From Propionibacteriaceae bacterium (GTDB lineage Bacteria; Actinomycetota; Actinomycetes; Propionibacteriales; Propionibacteriaceae): a stretch of 64,000 bases of DNA. The stretch is taken from the NCBI GenBank assembly GCA_017306015.1, contig JAFKJK010000016.1:56503-120502 (forward strand), in the 5' to 3' direction. The notes under the pieces were generated by a model. The model did no database searches. It was not told where the DNA came from and saw nothing but the letters and a program-made list of their open reading frames with translations. A program made the position numbers and the translations under genes. Positions 7,936-19,582 of this stretch are shown here, piece after piece; position 1 is the first letter of the stretch; every line of letters starts with the position of its first letter.

Positions 7936-9177
7936 TCACGACGCCGGCGCGATCGGATCGCTGGCGGCCCGCTCCCGCCGCGCGAGCAGCAGGAACGGCA
8001 CCGCCAGGGTCTGGATCGCAGCGGACGCCAGGTACGACGCGGCGTAGCCGGCCACATCGGCGACCCGGCCGAGCGCGGGCTGGGTGACCACGCCGCCCGC
8101 TGATCCCATCAGCGAGTCGAACGACAGGACGGTGGCCCGCTGGGCGGACGGGATCTCCCCGTTCAGGAACGACTGCCGCAGCGGGGTGATGGCCGCCGCG
8201 GTCAGCGACCACACCGCCACCAGCGCGAGCGCGGTCCACAGGTTGGGCGCGACCCCGAGGCCGACCAGCAGGCAGACGCCGATCACGGCGCCGAGGATGA
8301 GCGCGTCCGTCCGGCGCCGGAACAGCCGCCGGATGCGTCCCACCAGCAGGCCGCCGACCATCTGCGCTCCGGCCGACAGGGCGGCCGCCGCGCCGGCGAT
8401 CCCGTAGGCGCGCGGGTCTCCGGCGAGCTGGAGCAGGTAGGGCTGCAGCGCGTAGAAGACGTAGATGCCGACCCCGGACGTGAACGGCGCGGCGAGCATC
8501 AGCCACCGGACGGGACGCTTGCGCAGGCCCTGTTCGATCGACGCGTCCAGCACCGTCCGCACCGCCTGCAGCGGCCGCGCCGACCGGTCGGGGACGAAGC
8601 CGCGGTCGTGCATGGCGAACCAGGCGACCACCGTGCTCAGCACCAGCACACCGGAGCGGATCAGGTACGGCAGGCCGAGGTCGCCGAACTGCGCCACCAC
8701 GCCACCCAGCAGCGACCCGACGAGCATCGCGGCACCGCCGACGAGCTGGGCGCGGCCGAAGACGGTCTCCAGGTCGCCGGTGTGCCCGGCATCGGCCAGC
8801 GCGTCCACCAGCCAGGCCTCGGTCGCGCCCGAGAAGAAGGTGAACCCCAGCCCGATCAGCACGGACGCGAGCACCCAGCCGGCGAACGGCGCCCGCACCT
8901 GCCACATCCACCAGTAGAGCAGGGTGGAGACGAGCAGGGTGACGGTGCCGAGCAGGAACGAGAACCGGCGTCCTCGGGTGTCGGCGACAACGCCGGTCGG
9001 CACCTCGAAGAGCACCATGCCGAGCGTGAACGCCGCGTTCGCCGCGAACGCCTCGGTGTTGTCCAGGCCGGCGTCGAGCAGGAACAGCGTGTTGACGCCC
9101 CAGATGAAGGACGCGGCCAGCGTGTTCAGCAGCGTGAGCGTCAGATAGGTGCGCTGGACCCGGGCGGCGTCGTTCAC
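7936..9177 (-). CDS. Major facilitator superfamily transporter
   Basis: This 413-residue, 12-helix integral membrane protein has the MFS motif-A-like loop after helix 2 (GVVADTRGRRFSFLLG, about residues 63-78). Hydrophobic segments run from about residue 12 to 400 with a central polar loop (HDRGFVPDRSARPLQAVRT). It belongs to the drug/sugar-type exporter branch; the substrate is not predictable. It converges with copA and has no obvious operon partner. Confidence 0.85.
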   Translation of the reverse strand: MNDAARVQRTYLTLTLLNTLAASFIWGVNTLFLLDAGLDNTEAFAANAAFTLGMVLFEVPTGVVADTRGRRFSFLLGTVTLLVSTLLYWWMWQVRAPFAGWVLASVLIGLGFTFFSGATEAWLVDALADAGHTGDLETVFGRAQLVGGAAMLVGSLLGGVVAQFGDLGLPYLIRSGVLVLSTVVAWFAMHDRGFVPDRSARPLQAVRTVLDASIEQGLRKRPVRWLMLAAPFTSGVGIYVFYALQPYLLQLAGDPRAYGIAGAAAALSAGAQMVGGLLVGRIRRLFRRRTDALILGAVIGVCLLVGLGVAPNLWTALALVAVWSLTAAAITPLRQSFLNGEIPSAQRATVLSFDSLMGSAGGVVTQPALGRVADVAGYAASYLASAAIQTLAVPFLLLARRERAASDPIAPAS

Positions 9178-9283
9178 CGGGACAGAGTAAGAGCTGTCGC
9201 CGACAGCCGCGAGCGGCCCGCTCCCTCGTCGTGTCAGCTGACGAGGACGCGCCGAGATGGGACGGTTCGGGACGCCTGGCCCG

Positions 9284-10678
9284 TCACACCTCGGAGGCGC
9301 TCGGCGGGGCGTAGGGCGCGGTCACCGTCCGTCCCGGGAACGGCGGACGGCCGTGGTCGGGATGAAGTCCCTCGGTGAGCGCGACCGGACGGCCGGCGGC
9401 CAGGTCCTCGTAGATCTTCACGAACTCCTGCGACTGGTGCTCGATCGTCCACTGCGCGGCCATCTCCCGCGACCGGGCCCGGGCGCGGGCAGCCCATACG
9501 GGATCCTGCAGGGCGTTGAGCATGCTGATCATCGCCCCGGCCAGCGACACCGAGTTCGGCCGGGCGAGGATCGCGTTCACGCCGGGGTCGACGACCAGGC
9601 GCAGTTCGTGGTCGACCGAGACGAACGGCAGCCCGGCATGCGCGGCCTCGTGCAGCACCAGGGCCTGGGTGTCGGTGAGCGAGGCGAAGACGAAGGCGTC
9701 GCCGGAGGCGTAGTAGGCGCCGAGGGTCTCCCGCGGCACCTGGCCGGGCAGCTTCACGCCGCCGAACCGGGCGGCCCGCTGGAGCTGGCGGCGCAGCTTC
9801 GGCGGGGTCGTCCGCCACTCGCCGACGATCATCAGTTCGGCGTTGGGAATCTGGTCGCGGACGAGCTCGAAGGCGTCCAGCATCAGCGGGATGCCCTTCT
9901 CCATCGAGATCCGGCCGACGTACAGCAGCCGCGGGCCCTTTCCCTTGGGGATCGGCGGCAGCTCCGGCAGGGCGTCCGTCCCGTTGGGGACGACGCGGAC
10001 CTTGGCGTCCGGGGCGATCTCGAGGACCCGCTTGGCGGTCTTGTCGGACGGGGTCGTGACCAGGTCGGCGTCGGTGAGCATGTTCGCGGCCAGCGTCAGC
10101 AGCTCCACCTGGGCGCGGCCCCGGCGCGGACGGGTGAACTTCATCTTCCGCAGCTGCGCCCAGCTCTTCTCCAGGTGCATCGAGTACACCTTGTAGGCCG
10201 CGTTGAGCAGCGGAACCATGTTCCAGTAGTGCTGGGCGTAGGCCTCGAAGTCGGTGTGCCAGGTGACGATCAGCGGACGGTTGGTGCGCTGCGCGACCCA
10301 CATCCCGAGCAGCCCGACGCCGCCGAGGCCGTGGACGTGGATCACGTCCGGCGGGTTGGCGACCATCTGGGCGAGGCGGTAGTCGAAGTCCTGGCCCATC
10401 GCCAGCCGGATCTGCATGCCGGGGATCGGGACCGACGGCAGCCGGATCTCGCGGCGTCCCGGCTGGCCAGCCCAGGGGTTGGGGCCCTTGGCGTCCGGCG
10501 CGACGAGCAACAGCTTGTGACCGGCGGCGAGCACCTGCTCCTCGAGGAACTGCACCGCGTACAGCAGCCCGGAGTGTGCGGGGCCGTAGTTGTCGGTGAA
10601 CTCCGCGATGGTCAGCTGCTTGCGGGCGACGTCGGTGGTGCCGGGCGGGACGGCTGCGTCCTCGGTTTCTGGTGCCAT
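9284..10678 (-). CDS. GT4-family glycosyltransferase
   Basis: This retaining GT-B glycosyltransferase of about 464 residues has an N-terminal acceptor domain (AEFTDNYGPAHSGLLYAVQF) and a C-terminal nucleotide-sugar domain. The latter shows RLLYVGRISMEKGIPLMLDAF and the E-x7-E-type motif region DTQALVLHEAAHAGLPFVS. It resembles the PimB/MgtA group that adds mannose or glucose to lipid acceptors at the cytoplasmic membrane, but the donor and acceptor cannot be told. ATG 10678 is chosen because homology begins shortly after; the open frame runs on to 10855 through GC-rich sequence that does not look coding. Confidence 0.85.
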   Translation of the reverse strand: MAPETEDAAVPPGTTDVARKQLTIAEFTDNYGPAHSGLLYAVQFLEEQVLAAGHKLLLVAPDAKGPNPWAGQPGRREIRLPSVPIPGMQIRLAMGQDFDYRLAQMVANPPDVIHVHGLGGVGLLGMWVAQRTNRPLIVTWHTDFEAYAQHYWNMVPLLNAAYKVYSMHLEKSWAQLRKMKFTRPRRGRAQVELLTLAANMLTDADLVTTPSDKTAKRVLEIAPDAKVRVVPNGTDALPELPPIPKGKGPRLLYVGRISMEKGIPLMLDAFELVRDQIPNAELMIVGEWRTTPPKLRRQLQRAARFGGVKLPGQVPRETLGAYYASGDAFVFASLTDTQALVLHEAAHAGLPFVSVDHELRLVVDPGVNAILARPNSVSLAGAMISMLNALQDPVWAARARARSREMAAQWTIEHQSQEFVKIYEDLAAGRPVALTEGLHPDHGRPPFPGRTVTAPYAPPSASEV

Positions 10679-10881
10679 CTTGGTTGGCGGGGCCTTCCTC
10701 GCGCGGAACTGTCCCCACTGTAGTGGCCCGGCCGGCCCCCGGGCGCCGGCCGCACCCGCGCTCCCGGGCGCGACCCAGCTTGGGGACGGTTCCAGTTCCG
10801 GTTCGCCGCCCGACCTCGCGCCGCGGGGCCTTGGGCCAGCGCGGGACGGTTCCACGGTTGGCCCCTGTCGTCCCGGACCCC

Positions 10882-11050
10882 CCGACCCGGGACCCCCGCC
10901 AGCCAGAGGCGTCCGGTGAACCGAAGTACCTGTCCCCGATGGTTCACGACCATCCGGTTAGCCCCCTGTCATCCCGGGGCCCGACCCGGGACCCCCGCCA
11001 GCCAGAGGCGTCCGGTGAGCCGAAGTACCTGTCCCCGATGGTTCACGACC
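10882..11050. repeat. Tandem duplication (99-bp period) carrying two 30-bp TGAACC elements and TCCCGG palindromes
   Basis: Bases 10882-10951 and 10981-11050 are 70 bp long and differ at one position. Each contains a GACCCGGGACCCCC stretch and then the 30-bp element: 10917-10946 and 11016-11045, the second with TGAGCC instead of TGAACC. Upstream of each lies a TCCCGG palindrome (10871-10892 and 10972-10991). The 428-bp gap 10679-11106 shows no gene; its left part is simple GC-rich sequence, and the lipoprotein promoter must lie near 11051-11106. Confidence 0.85.
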
Positions 11051-11106
11051 CCAGCACGATCCGGCGTCACTGGAGCCCGTGGCGAACCGCCGACTAGTCT
11101 GGAACC

Positions 11107-11981
11107 GTGTTCACTCCAGGACGAGTGGGGGCGGTCGCGCTGGCTGCGGTGCTGCTGTCGGGCTGCGGGCTGGCCAACGTCTGGAACGAACCGGTTTCCC
11201 GTCCGCCGTCGATCGTCCCCGCCTCGCCGACGTCCGTTGAGCCGGTCCTGGACGACCGGACGCTGCACCCCTACGACGGCACCGTGACGAGCGCGAAGTG
11301 CGTCACGGCGTCCGCCCTGACCTGGATCTCCTCGACCAGGTCGGCAAGGTCGGTGAGGCCGTCCGCTACCCGGTCGGCGCGCGGGTGAGGTCCAACGCCG
11401 GGTGGTGGACGGTGGCCGTCGCCACCCGGGTGACGAGGAACAGCGACGCCTCCACGACGAAGGACGTGGAGCCGTACGCCTTCTTCGTGACCAGCTACCC
11501 GACCTACTCCGATGACCCCGACCATGAACCGTTCGCGTGGCAGCTGGCCTCCGCGTCCGGAGACAAGGCCGCGGCGCGGGCCCTGGCCTGTGCCAAGAAG
11601 CTGCCGATCCCGGCCGAGAAGCCCGAGCCCGGCTCGCCGGCCACCTACACCGGAAAGCTGGCCCCGAACGCGACCTGCACGACGGTGCCGGCGAAGCTCC
11701 TCGCCCAGCTGCAGGAGGTGGGCCGGGTCGGCGGGGCGATCACCTATCCGCGTGGACGGATGGTCCGAGCCAACGGGAAGTGGTGGACGGTCGCCGTCGC
11801 GACCCAGGTGCACCAGAACGGCCAGGGTTACACCGAGGAAAACGTCGCGAAGACGGCGCTGTTCGTCACCAACCGGCCCTCGCACAAGGCGTCCTCGAAG
11901 GCGCGGATCGTCTCGTTCCCGATCAAGGAGAAGAAGGCCGACGCGGCCGCCCGCAAGGCGCTGGCCTGCCTCGGCGGCTGA
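11107..11981 (+). pseudogene. Two-domain putative lipoprotein interrupted by a frameshift
   Basis: The first frame (11107-11388) starts with a lipoprotein signal peptide whose lipobox is LLSGC (Cys at about residue 21). After SAKCVTASAL it loses sense. A second frame (from about 11319 to 11981) continues with DLDLLDQVGKVGEAVRYPVG and ends in a copy of the same roughly 95-residue module (TCTTVPAKLLAQLQEVGRVG ... WWTVAVATQV). Aligning the two modules puts the frameshift next to base 11319, where adding one base after CTG restores the domain exactly. It is either a real inactivation or a sequencing error. The module (SAKC...WWTVAVATRV...ALAC, with a Cys at both ends) is not one I recognise. Confidence 0.7.
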
Positions 11982-11999
11982 CCCGGCCGAACGTGTGCG

Positions 12000-12340
12000 T
12001 CTTCTGGACGTGCCGGCCCGCCTCTCCCGGTGTACGCCGGGATTCCCGCCGAACGTGCGCTTCACCCGACACACCCCCGTCGTCCCGGCGTACGCCGGGA
12101 TCCCTGCACCCGACCGGGGAGGAGCAACAGGTGGCGTACGCCTGGATGATGGGCGGGTGCTGTCCAGGTGACGCATACGTCGGCAGGGATCCCGCGTAGG
12201 CAACGGCGGGCCGGATCGCCCAACAACGCGGCGGATCGCGGGGATCCGGGCGTCCGCCGGGAGGACGGGCCGGTGCTGTCGGGTGACGCGTACGTCCGAC
12301 CGAATCCCCGCCTCCGCCGGGACGGGCGGCGGCGACACGG
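12000..12340. repeat. Cluster of TCCCGG...CCGGGA palindromic repeats
   Basis: No gene fits between 11982 and 12355. The stretch is built of related palindromes: 12025-12042 (one mismatch), 12083-12100 (perfect 18-bp palindrome TCCCGGCGTACGCCGGGA) and more degenerate versions near 12235-12262 and 12290-12335. Shared flanks such as CACCCGACA and TGTCGGGTGACGC occur in both orientations. Similar palindromes occur at 10871-10892, 10972-10991 and 14910-14982, so this is a dispersed REP-like family. Confidence 0.7.
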
Positions 12341-12355
12341 GCGGGCCAACGGCGC

Positions 12356-13219
12356 TCAGCGCGGCCGGGTCTCGTCCACCCTTGCCTGGATGCCGTCCAG
12401 CACCAGGTCGAGGCCGCCGAGGAACTGCTCGCGTTCGCTGTGCCGGCGGTACGTGGAGATGGTGCGGGCGATGAACGGGAACTCGTCCGGATCGAGGGCC
12501 GCGAGCTCACCGGCTCCACGGCCGAGCCGGACGTCCCGGTCCTCCCCGCTGTGCGTCTCGCGAATCGCGGCGAGCCCCGCGGTGCCGAGCAGGCCCATCA
12601 GCGCCGAACCGGCGTAGAAGGCCGCCTCGTCGGGCAGCCCGACGGCGGTGAGGAGCTGGCCGATCCGGTCCCACAGCACCATCAGCAGGGGACTGCGCGG
12701 CAGCAGGTTCATCATCTCGGCGACCCACGGGTGCGCCTCGATCATCTCGAAGAGCTCGACGGCGGTGCCGCGCAGGCTCTCCCGCCAGCGGTCGGCGTCG
12801 ATGGGGCGGTCCTGGAGTTCCCGGACCGTCGGCCCGGCCGTGGCCTCGTAGGCCAGCTGCAGGAGTTCGTCCTTGTCGTCGACGTGCCAGTACACCGACG
12901 CCGCCCCGACGCCGAGCTCCTTCGCCAGCCGGCGGAGGGTGAGTCCCTCGACTCCGTCCGCGTCGAGGATCCGGGTGGCCTCGGCGAGGATCGCGTCCAG
13001 GGTCAAGGTCGTGCGCGGGCCCCGACCGGACGCCTGCCGCCGCTCACTGGGACGCTGGCGTGCGGACGCGAGCGCCTCCCGGCGCTCCCGGGCGGTGGCG
13101 ATGGCCTCCCGGCGCCGGTCCGCGACCGCGGCCAGGGCGTCCCGGCGCGCTTCCGCCAGCTCGTCCAGGGCCCGCTGCGTCGCCGCCCGACTCCGGTCGC
13201 GGTCGTCCTGCTCGGGCAT
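12356..13219 (-). CDS. TetR-family transcriptional regulator
   Basis: This 287-residue TetR-type repressor has its helix-turn-helix around residues 70-120 (LDAILAEATRILDADGVEGL ... ELGVGAASVYWHVDDKDELL). The C-terminal part looks like the TetR_C ligand-binding domain (PWVAEMMNLLPRSPLLMVLW). An unusual Arg/Ala-rich coiled N-terminal extension of about 65 residues precedes the HTH (RRREAIATARERREALASAR). ATG 13219 follows GGGAGGCGCC. It is divergent from an MFS efflux gene, with a repeated operator between, so it probably represses both genes and is relieved by a transported compound. Confidence 0.9.
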   Translation of the reverse strand: MPEQDDRDRSRAATQRALDELAEARRDALAAVADRRREAIATARERREALASARQRPSERRQASGRGPRTTLTLDAILAEATRILDADGVEGLTLRRLAKELGVGAASVYWHVDDKDELLQLAYEATAGPTVRELQDRPIDADRWRESLRGTAVELFEMIEAHPWVAEMMNLLPRSPLLMVLWDRIGQLLTAVGLPDEAAFYAGSALMGLLGTAGLAAIRETHSGEDRDVRLGRGAGELAALDPDEFPFIARTISTYRRHSEREQFLGGLDLVLDGIQARVDETRPR

Positions 13220-13238
13220 GGCGCCTCCCGTCCTCTTG

Positions 13239-13305
13239 CGAACATCGTACGACAGTCGTACAGTGTTCGTATCTCGAACAGCGTTCGATTCACGAACTAC
13301 GTTCG
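13239..13305. promoter_or_regulatory. Tandem operator array, 18-bp period, between TetR and MFS genes
   Basis: Half-sites repeat every 18 bp. GTTCG occurs at 13265, 13283 and 13301, with a variant GTACG at 13247. CGAAC occurs at 13239, 13275 and 13293, with a variant CGTAC at 13257. Each GTTCG-N5-CGAAC unit is an inverted repeat, and GTACGAC/GTCGTAC (13247-13261) is a perfect 15-bp palindrome. The array fills the divergent promoter and is the likely TetR binding region. Confidence 0.75.
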
Positions 13306-13319
13306 GCGGGAGGGGCGAC

Positions 13320-14837
13320 ATGACAACGAAGAGCGCATCCGCAGCGGACGAACTGACGATCGGCGACCGTTGGCCGATCCTCGGTGCGCTGATGCTGGCG
13401 GCGATGGTGATCATGCTCGACAACTCCGTCCTCAACGTCGCGCTGCCGAGTATCAGCACCGCGCTGCACGCCGGTACCGCGGAGCTGCAGTGGGTGGTCA
13501 CCGCCTACTCGCTGACCTTCGGCGGCCTGCTGCTGACCACCGGCAACCTCGCCGACCGGCTCGGCCGCAAGCGCGTCCTCGTGGTGGGGCTGGCGGTGAT
13601 GGCAGCCGGATCGTTGCTCGTCCTGGTCGCCCAGTCGGCGACGGTGCTCGCCCTGATCCGGGGGCTCATCGGCGTGGGGGCGGCGCTGGCGATGCCGAGC
13701 ACCCTGTCGCTGATCTACACCACTTTCACCGGAGGGATCCGGCTGAAGGCGACCGGGCTGTTCAGCTCGGTGTCGATGGCCGGCATCGTGGTCGGCCCCG
13801 TCCTCGCCGGCGTGATGCTCACCCACCTGTCGTGGCAGTGGCTGTTCCTGATCAACGTCCCGGTCGCGGCGGTGGCGATTCCGGTGATCCTGGCGGTCAT
13901 CCCCGAGTCTCGCGAGGCCACCGGCGAACCGGTCGACCTGGCCGGCGCGCTGCTGTCGGTCGGCGTCCTGGCCGCCCTGATCTACGGGCTGAGCAGCGGC
14001 CCCGACCACGGCTGGTTGTCGCCGCTGGTGCTCGGCTCGTTCGCCGGTGCCGCCGCGCTGCTCGGGCTGTTCTGCTGGCGGGAGCTCACCGCCGTCCATC
14101 CGATGCTCGACCTCCGGACGATCGCGACGCAGGCCTTCGCAGTGCCCGCTGTCGTCGAGGGGACCGCGTTCCTCGCGGTCTCGGCGGTGATGTTCATCCA
14201 GACCCAGCTGCTCCAGCTCGTCCTCGGCTACACCCCGCTGCAGACCGGCCTGCTGAGTCTGGGGCCGGTGGTGGTGATGGTGCTCGGCAACAGCGTGATC
14301 GCCCGGATCGGGACGCGGGTGCCGGCGCGTTTCATGATCGCCGGTGGACTGAGCGTCGTGGCTGCCGGGACCGTCCTGATGGCGCTGTGGCCGATGTCGG
14401 TGTGGGCGATCGTGGCCGGCATGTCGGTGCTGATGCTCGGCGTCCGGGCGGCGCTGACGACGGTGGCGATCGAGGTGATCAACGCCCTGCCGAAGGAGCG
14501 TGCCGGCATGGGCTCCGCGCTCAACGACACCTTCCAGGAGATCGGCGGCGCGCTCGGCGTGGCCCTGCTCGGAGCTCTGCTGAACCAGGCCTACCAGGCG
14601 GCGATCCCGGCCTCCGCGCCCGCGGCCGTCCGCGCGTCCGTCACCGGAGCGCTGGCCGACCCGGCCTGGGCCGAACTCGGACGGCACGCGTTCGCGTCCG
14701 GCGCCACCGTAGCGTTCGGCGTCGGCACCGTCCTGATGCTGGTCGTCGGGGTCGCCGCCGCCGTGCTGCACCGTCCGGCGCCCGGCCACGGCTGGTCAGC
14801 CACCGCACCCGCCGAGGAGGAGCCAGCGCTCGACTGA
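13320..14837 (+). CDS. MFS drug-efflux transporter, DHA2 (EmrB/QacA) type
   Basis: This 505-residue membrane protein with about 14 hydrophobic helices has the DHA2 hallmarks: an N-terminal MVIMLDNSVLNVALPSI segment, motif A in GNLADRLGRKRVLVVG (about residues 75-90) and motif C near GIVVGPVLAGVML. Such transporters export drugs or toxic metabolites using the proton gradient. ATG 13320 follows GGGAGGGGCG. The divergent TetR gene and the operator array indicate inducible expression. Confidence 0.92.
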   Translation: MTTKSASAADELTIGDRWPILGALMLAAMVIMLDNSVLNVALPSISTALHAGTAELQWVVTAYSLTFGGLLLTTGNLADRLGRKRVLVVGLAVMAAGSLLVLVAQSATVLALIRGLIGVGAALAMPSTLSLIYTTFTGGIRLKATGLFSSVSMAGIVVGPVLAGVMLTHLSWQWLFLINVPVAAVAIPVILAVIPESREATGEPVDLAGALLSVGVLAALIYGLSSGPDHGWLSPLVLGSFAGAAALLGLFCWRELTAVHPMLDLRTIATQAFAVPAVVEGTAFLAVSAVMFIQTQLLQLVLGYTPLQTGLLSLGPVVVMVLGNSVIARIGTRVPARFMIAGGLSVVAAGTVLMALWPMSVWAIVAGMSVLMLGVRAALTTVAIEVINALPKERAGMGSALNDTFQEIGGALGVALLGALLNQAYQAAIPASAPAAVRASVTGALADPAWAELGRHAFASGATVAFGVGTVLMLVVGVAAAVLHRPAPGHGWSATAPAEEEPALD

Positions 14838-14909
14838 ACCAAGACCGACGTCGTCCGGGTTCTCTTCGTAGTCCCGGCTCTCTCTTGTCGTCCCCGCGCT
14901 CTCTCGTCG

Positions 14910-14982
14910 TCCCGGCGCAGGCCGGGATTTCCGTTGGGTGTTGCTGGTGTGGTCGGACGGGGGTCCCGGGTCAAGCCCGGGA
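14910..14982. repeat. Two TCCCGG palindromes between the MFS gene and the DHOD-like gene
   Basis: TCCCGGCGCAGGCCGGGA (14910-14927) and TCCCGGG/CCCGGGA around TCAAG (14964-14982) are two members of the palindrome family seen at 12000-12340. They lie between the convergent ends of the MFS and DHOD-like genes and may act as a bidirectional terminator. Confidence 0.7.
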
Positions 14983-14995
14983 TGACGGGCGACAG

Positions 14996-16009
14996 TCAGG
15001 CGCGCAGGGAGCCGTACGTCTGCTGGGCCTTCTCCAGGGCGGCCAGGTAGCCCGAGCGGGCCAGGGCGTTGTCGTCGGCACCGGACGGGACGGCGAGCAG
15101 GCCGCGGAAGTCGTCGACGGACGCGAAGCCCTTCGCGGCAGCCCAGTCGGAGAGCCCATCGATCAGCGTCCGGGCGTAGCCGGCGCCGTTGCGCACCAGC
15201 GAGGACGTCGTCATCACCACGTCCGCCCCGGCGAGCAGGTACGCGGCCACGTCGGACGCCTCCGCCACCCCGGACGTCGCCGCAAGCGAAGCCGAGGTGT
15301 GGTTGCGCAGCGTCGCGATCCACGTCCGCGGCACCTGGGCCTCGGCAGGGGACGACAGCGTCACCCCCGGCACCACGGCCAGGCGCTCGACGTCCATGGA
15401 CGGCTGCAGGAACCGGTTGAACAGCACCAGTCCGGACGCGCCCGCGTCCACCACGCGGAGCGCGAAGTTGCCGGGGCTGGACAGGAACGGCGACAGCTTG
15501 ACCGCGACCGGCAGCGACACGGCCTCGGTGACCGCAGCCACGATCTCCAGTTGGCGCGCTTCCACGTCCGCCCCGGACAGCGTCACGTCGCCCGGCACGA
15601 AGTAGACGTTGCACTCGATCGCGGACGCACCGGCGTCCGCCAGCCGCCGGGCATAGGACACCCAGTTCCCGACCCCGGCCGCGTTCAGGCTCGCGATCAG
15701 CGGGACGTCCACCGCGGCCGCCGAGCGCTCCAGCAGGCTGAGATAGGCGGTCCCCGGCTCGACGGCATCGGCCACCGACGGGAAGTAGCCGGACGCCTCG
15801 GGGAAGCTGTCCGCGCCGACGTCGGTCAGTTCCTGGTCGCGTTCGGCCTCCCGACGCAGCCGCTCGGCGAACATCGAGTGCAGCACGATCGCACCCACAC
15901 CGGTGTCGGCCAAGGCCCTGACCGCCTCGACGCTCTGCGTCAACGGCCCCGCCGACGCCACCAGCGGATGTCGCAGCGACAAGCCCAGATACTGGGTCGT
16001 GGTGTCCAT
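14996..16009 (-). CDS. Dihydroorotate dehydrogenase-like FMN protein
   Basis: This 337-residue TIM-barrel flavoprotein is of the DHOD-like group that commonly sits beside nifJ genes. FMN- and phosphate-binding stretches are visible (LRHPLVASAGPLT near the N-terminus, LPVAVKLSPFLSS in the middle, GADVVMTTSSLVRNG near residue 275). True class 1/2 DHODs are annotated with pyrimidine genes; none are here. The role is probably in pyruvate/ferredoxin metabolism and remains unproven. It starts 3 bp after the nifJ stop, so it is the last gene of that operon. Confidence 0.85.
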   Translation of the reverse strand: MDTTTQYLGLSLRHPLVASAGPLTQSVEAVRALADTGVGAIVLHSMFAERLRREAERDQELTDVGADSFPEASGYFPSVADAVEPGTAYLSLLERSAAAVDVPLIASLNAAGVGNWVSYARRLADAGASAIECNVYFVPGDVTLSGADVEARQLEIVAAVTEAVSLPVAVKLSPFLSSPGNFALRVVDAGASGLVLFNRFLQPSMDVERLAVVPGVTLSSPAEAQVPRTWIATLRNHTSASLAATSGVAEASDVAAYLLAGADVVMTTSSLVRNGAGYARTLIDGLSDWAAAKGFASVDDFRGLLAVPSGADDNALARSGYLAALEKAQQTYGSLRA

Positions 16010-16012
16010 CGG

Positions 16013-19578
<3,566 letters not shown>

Positions 19579-19582
<4 letters not shown>

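Noticed and set aside
10678..10855. N-terminal extension of the glycosyltransferase up to 10855
   Set aside because: The added residues are Pro/Gly/Arg-rich without homology, and the GT4 domain starts soon after ATG 10678.
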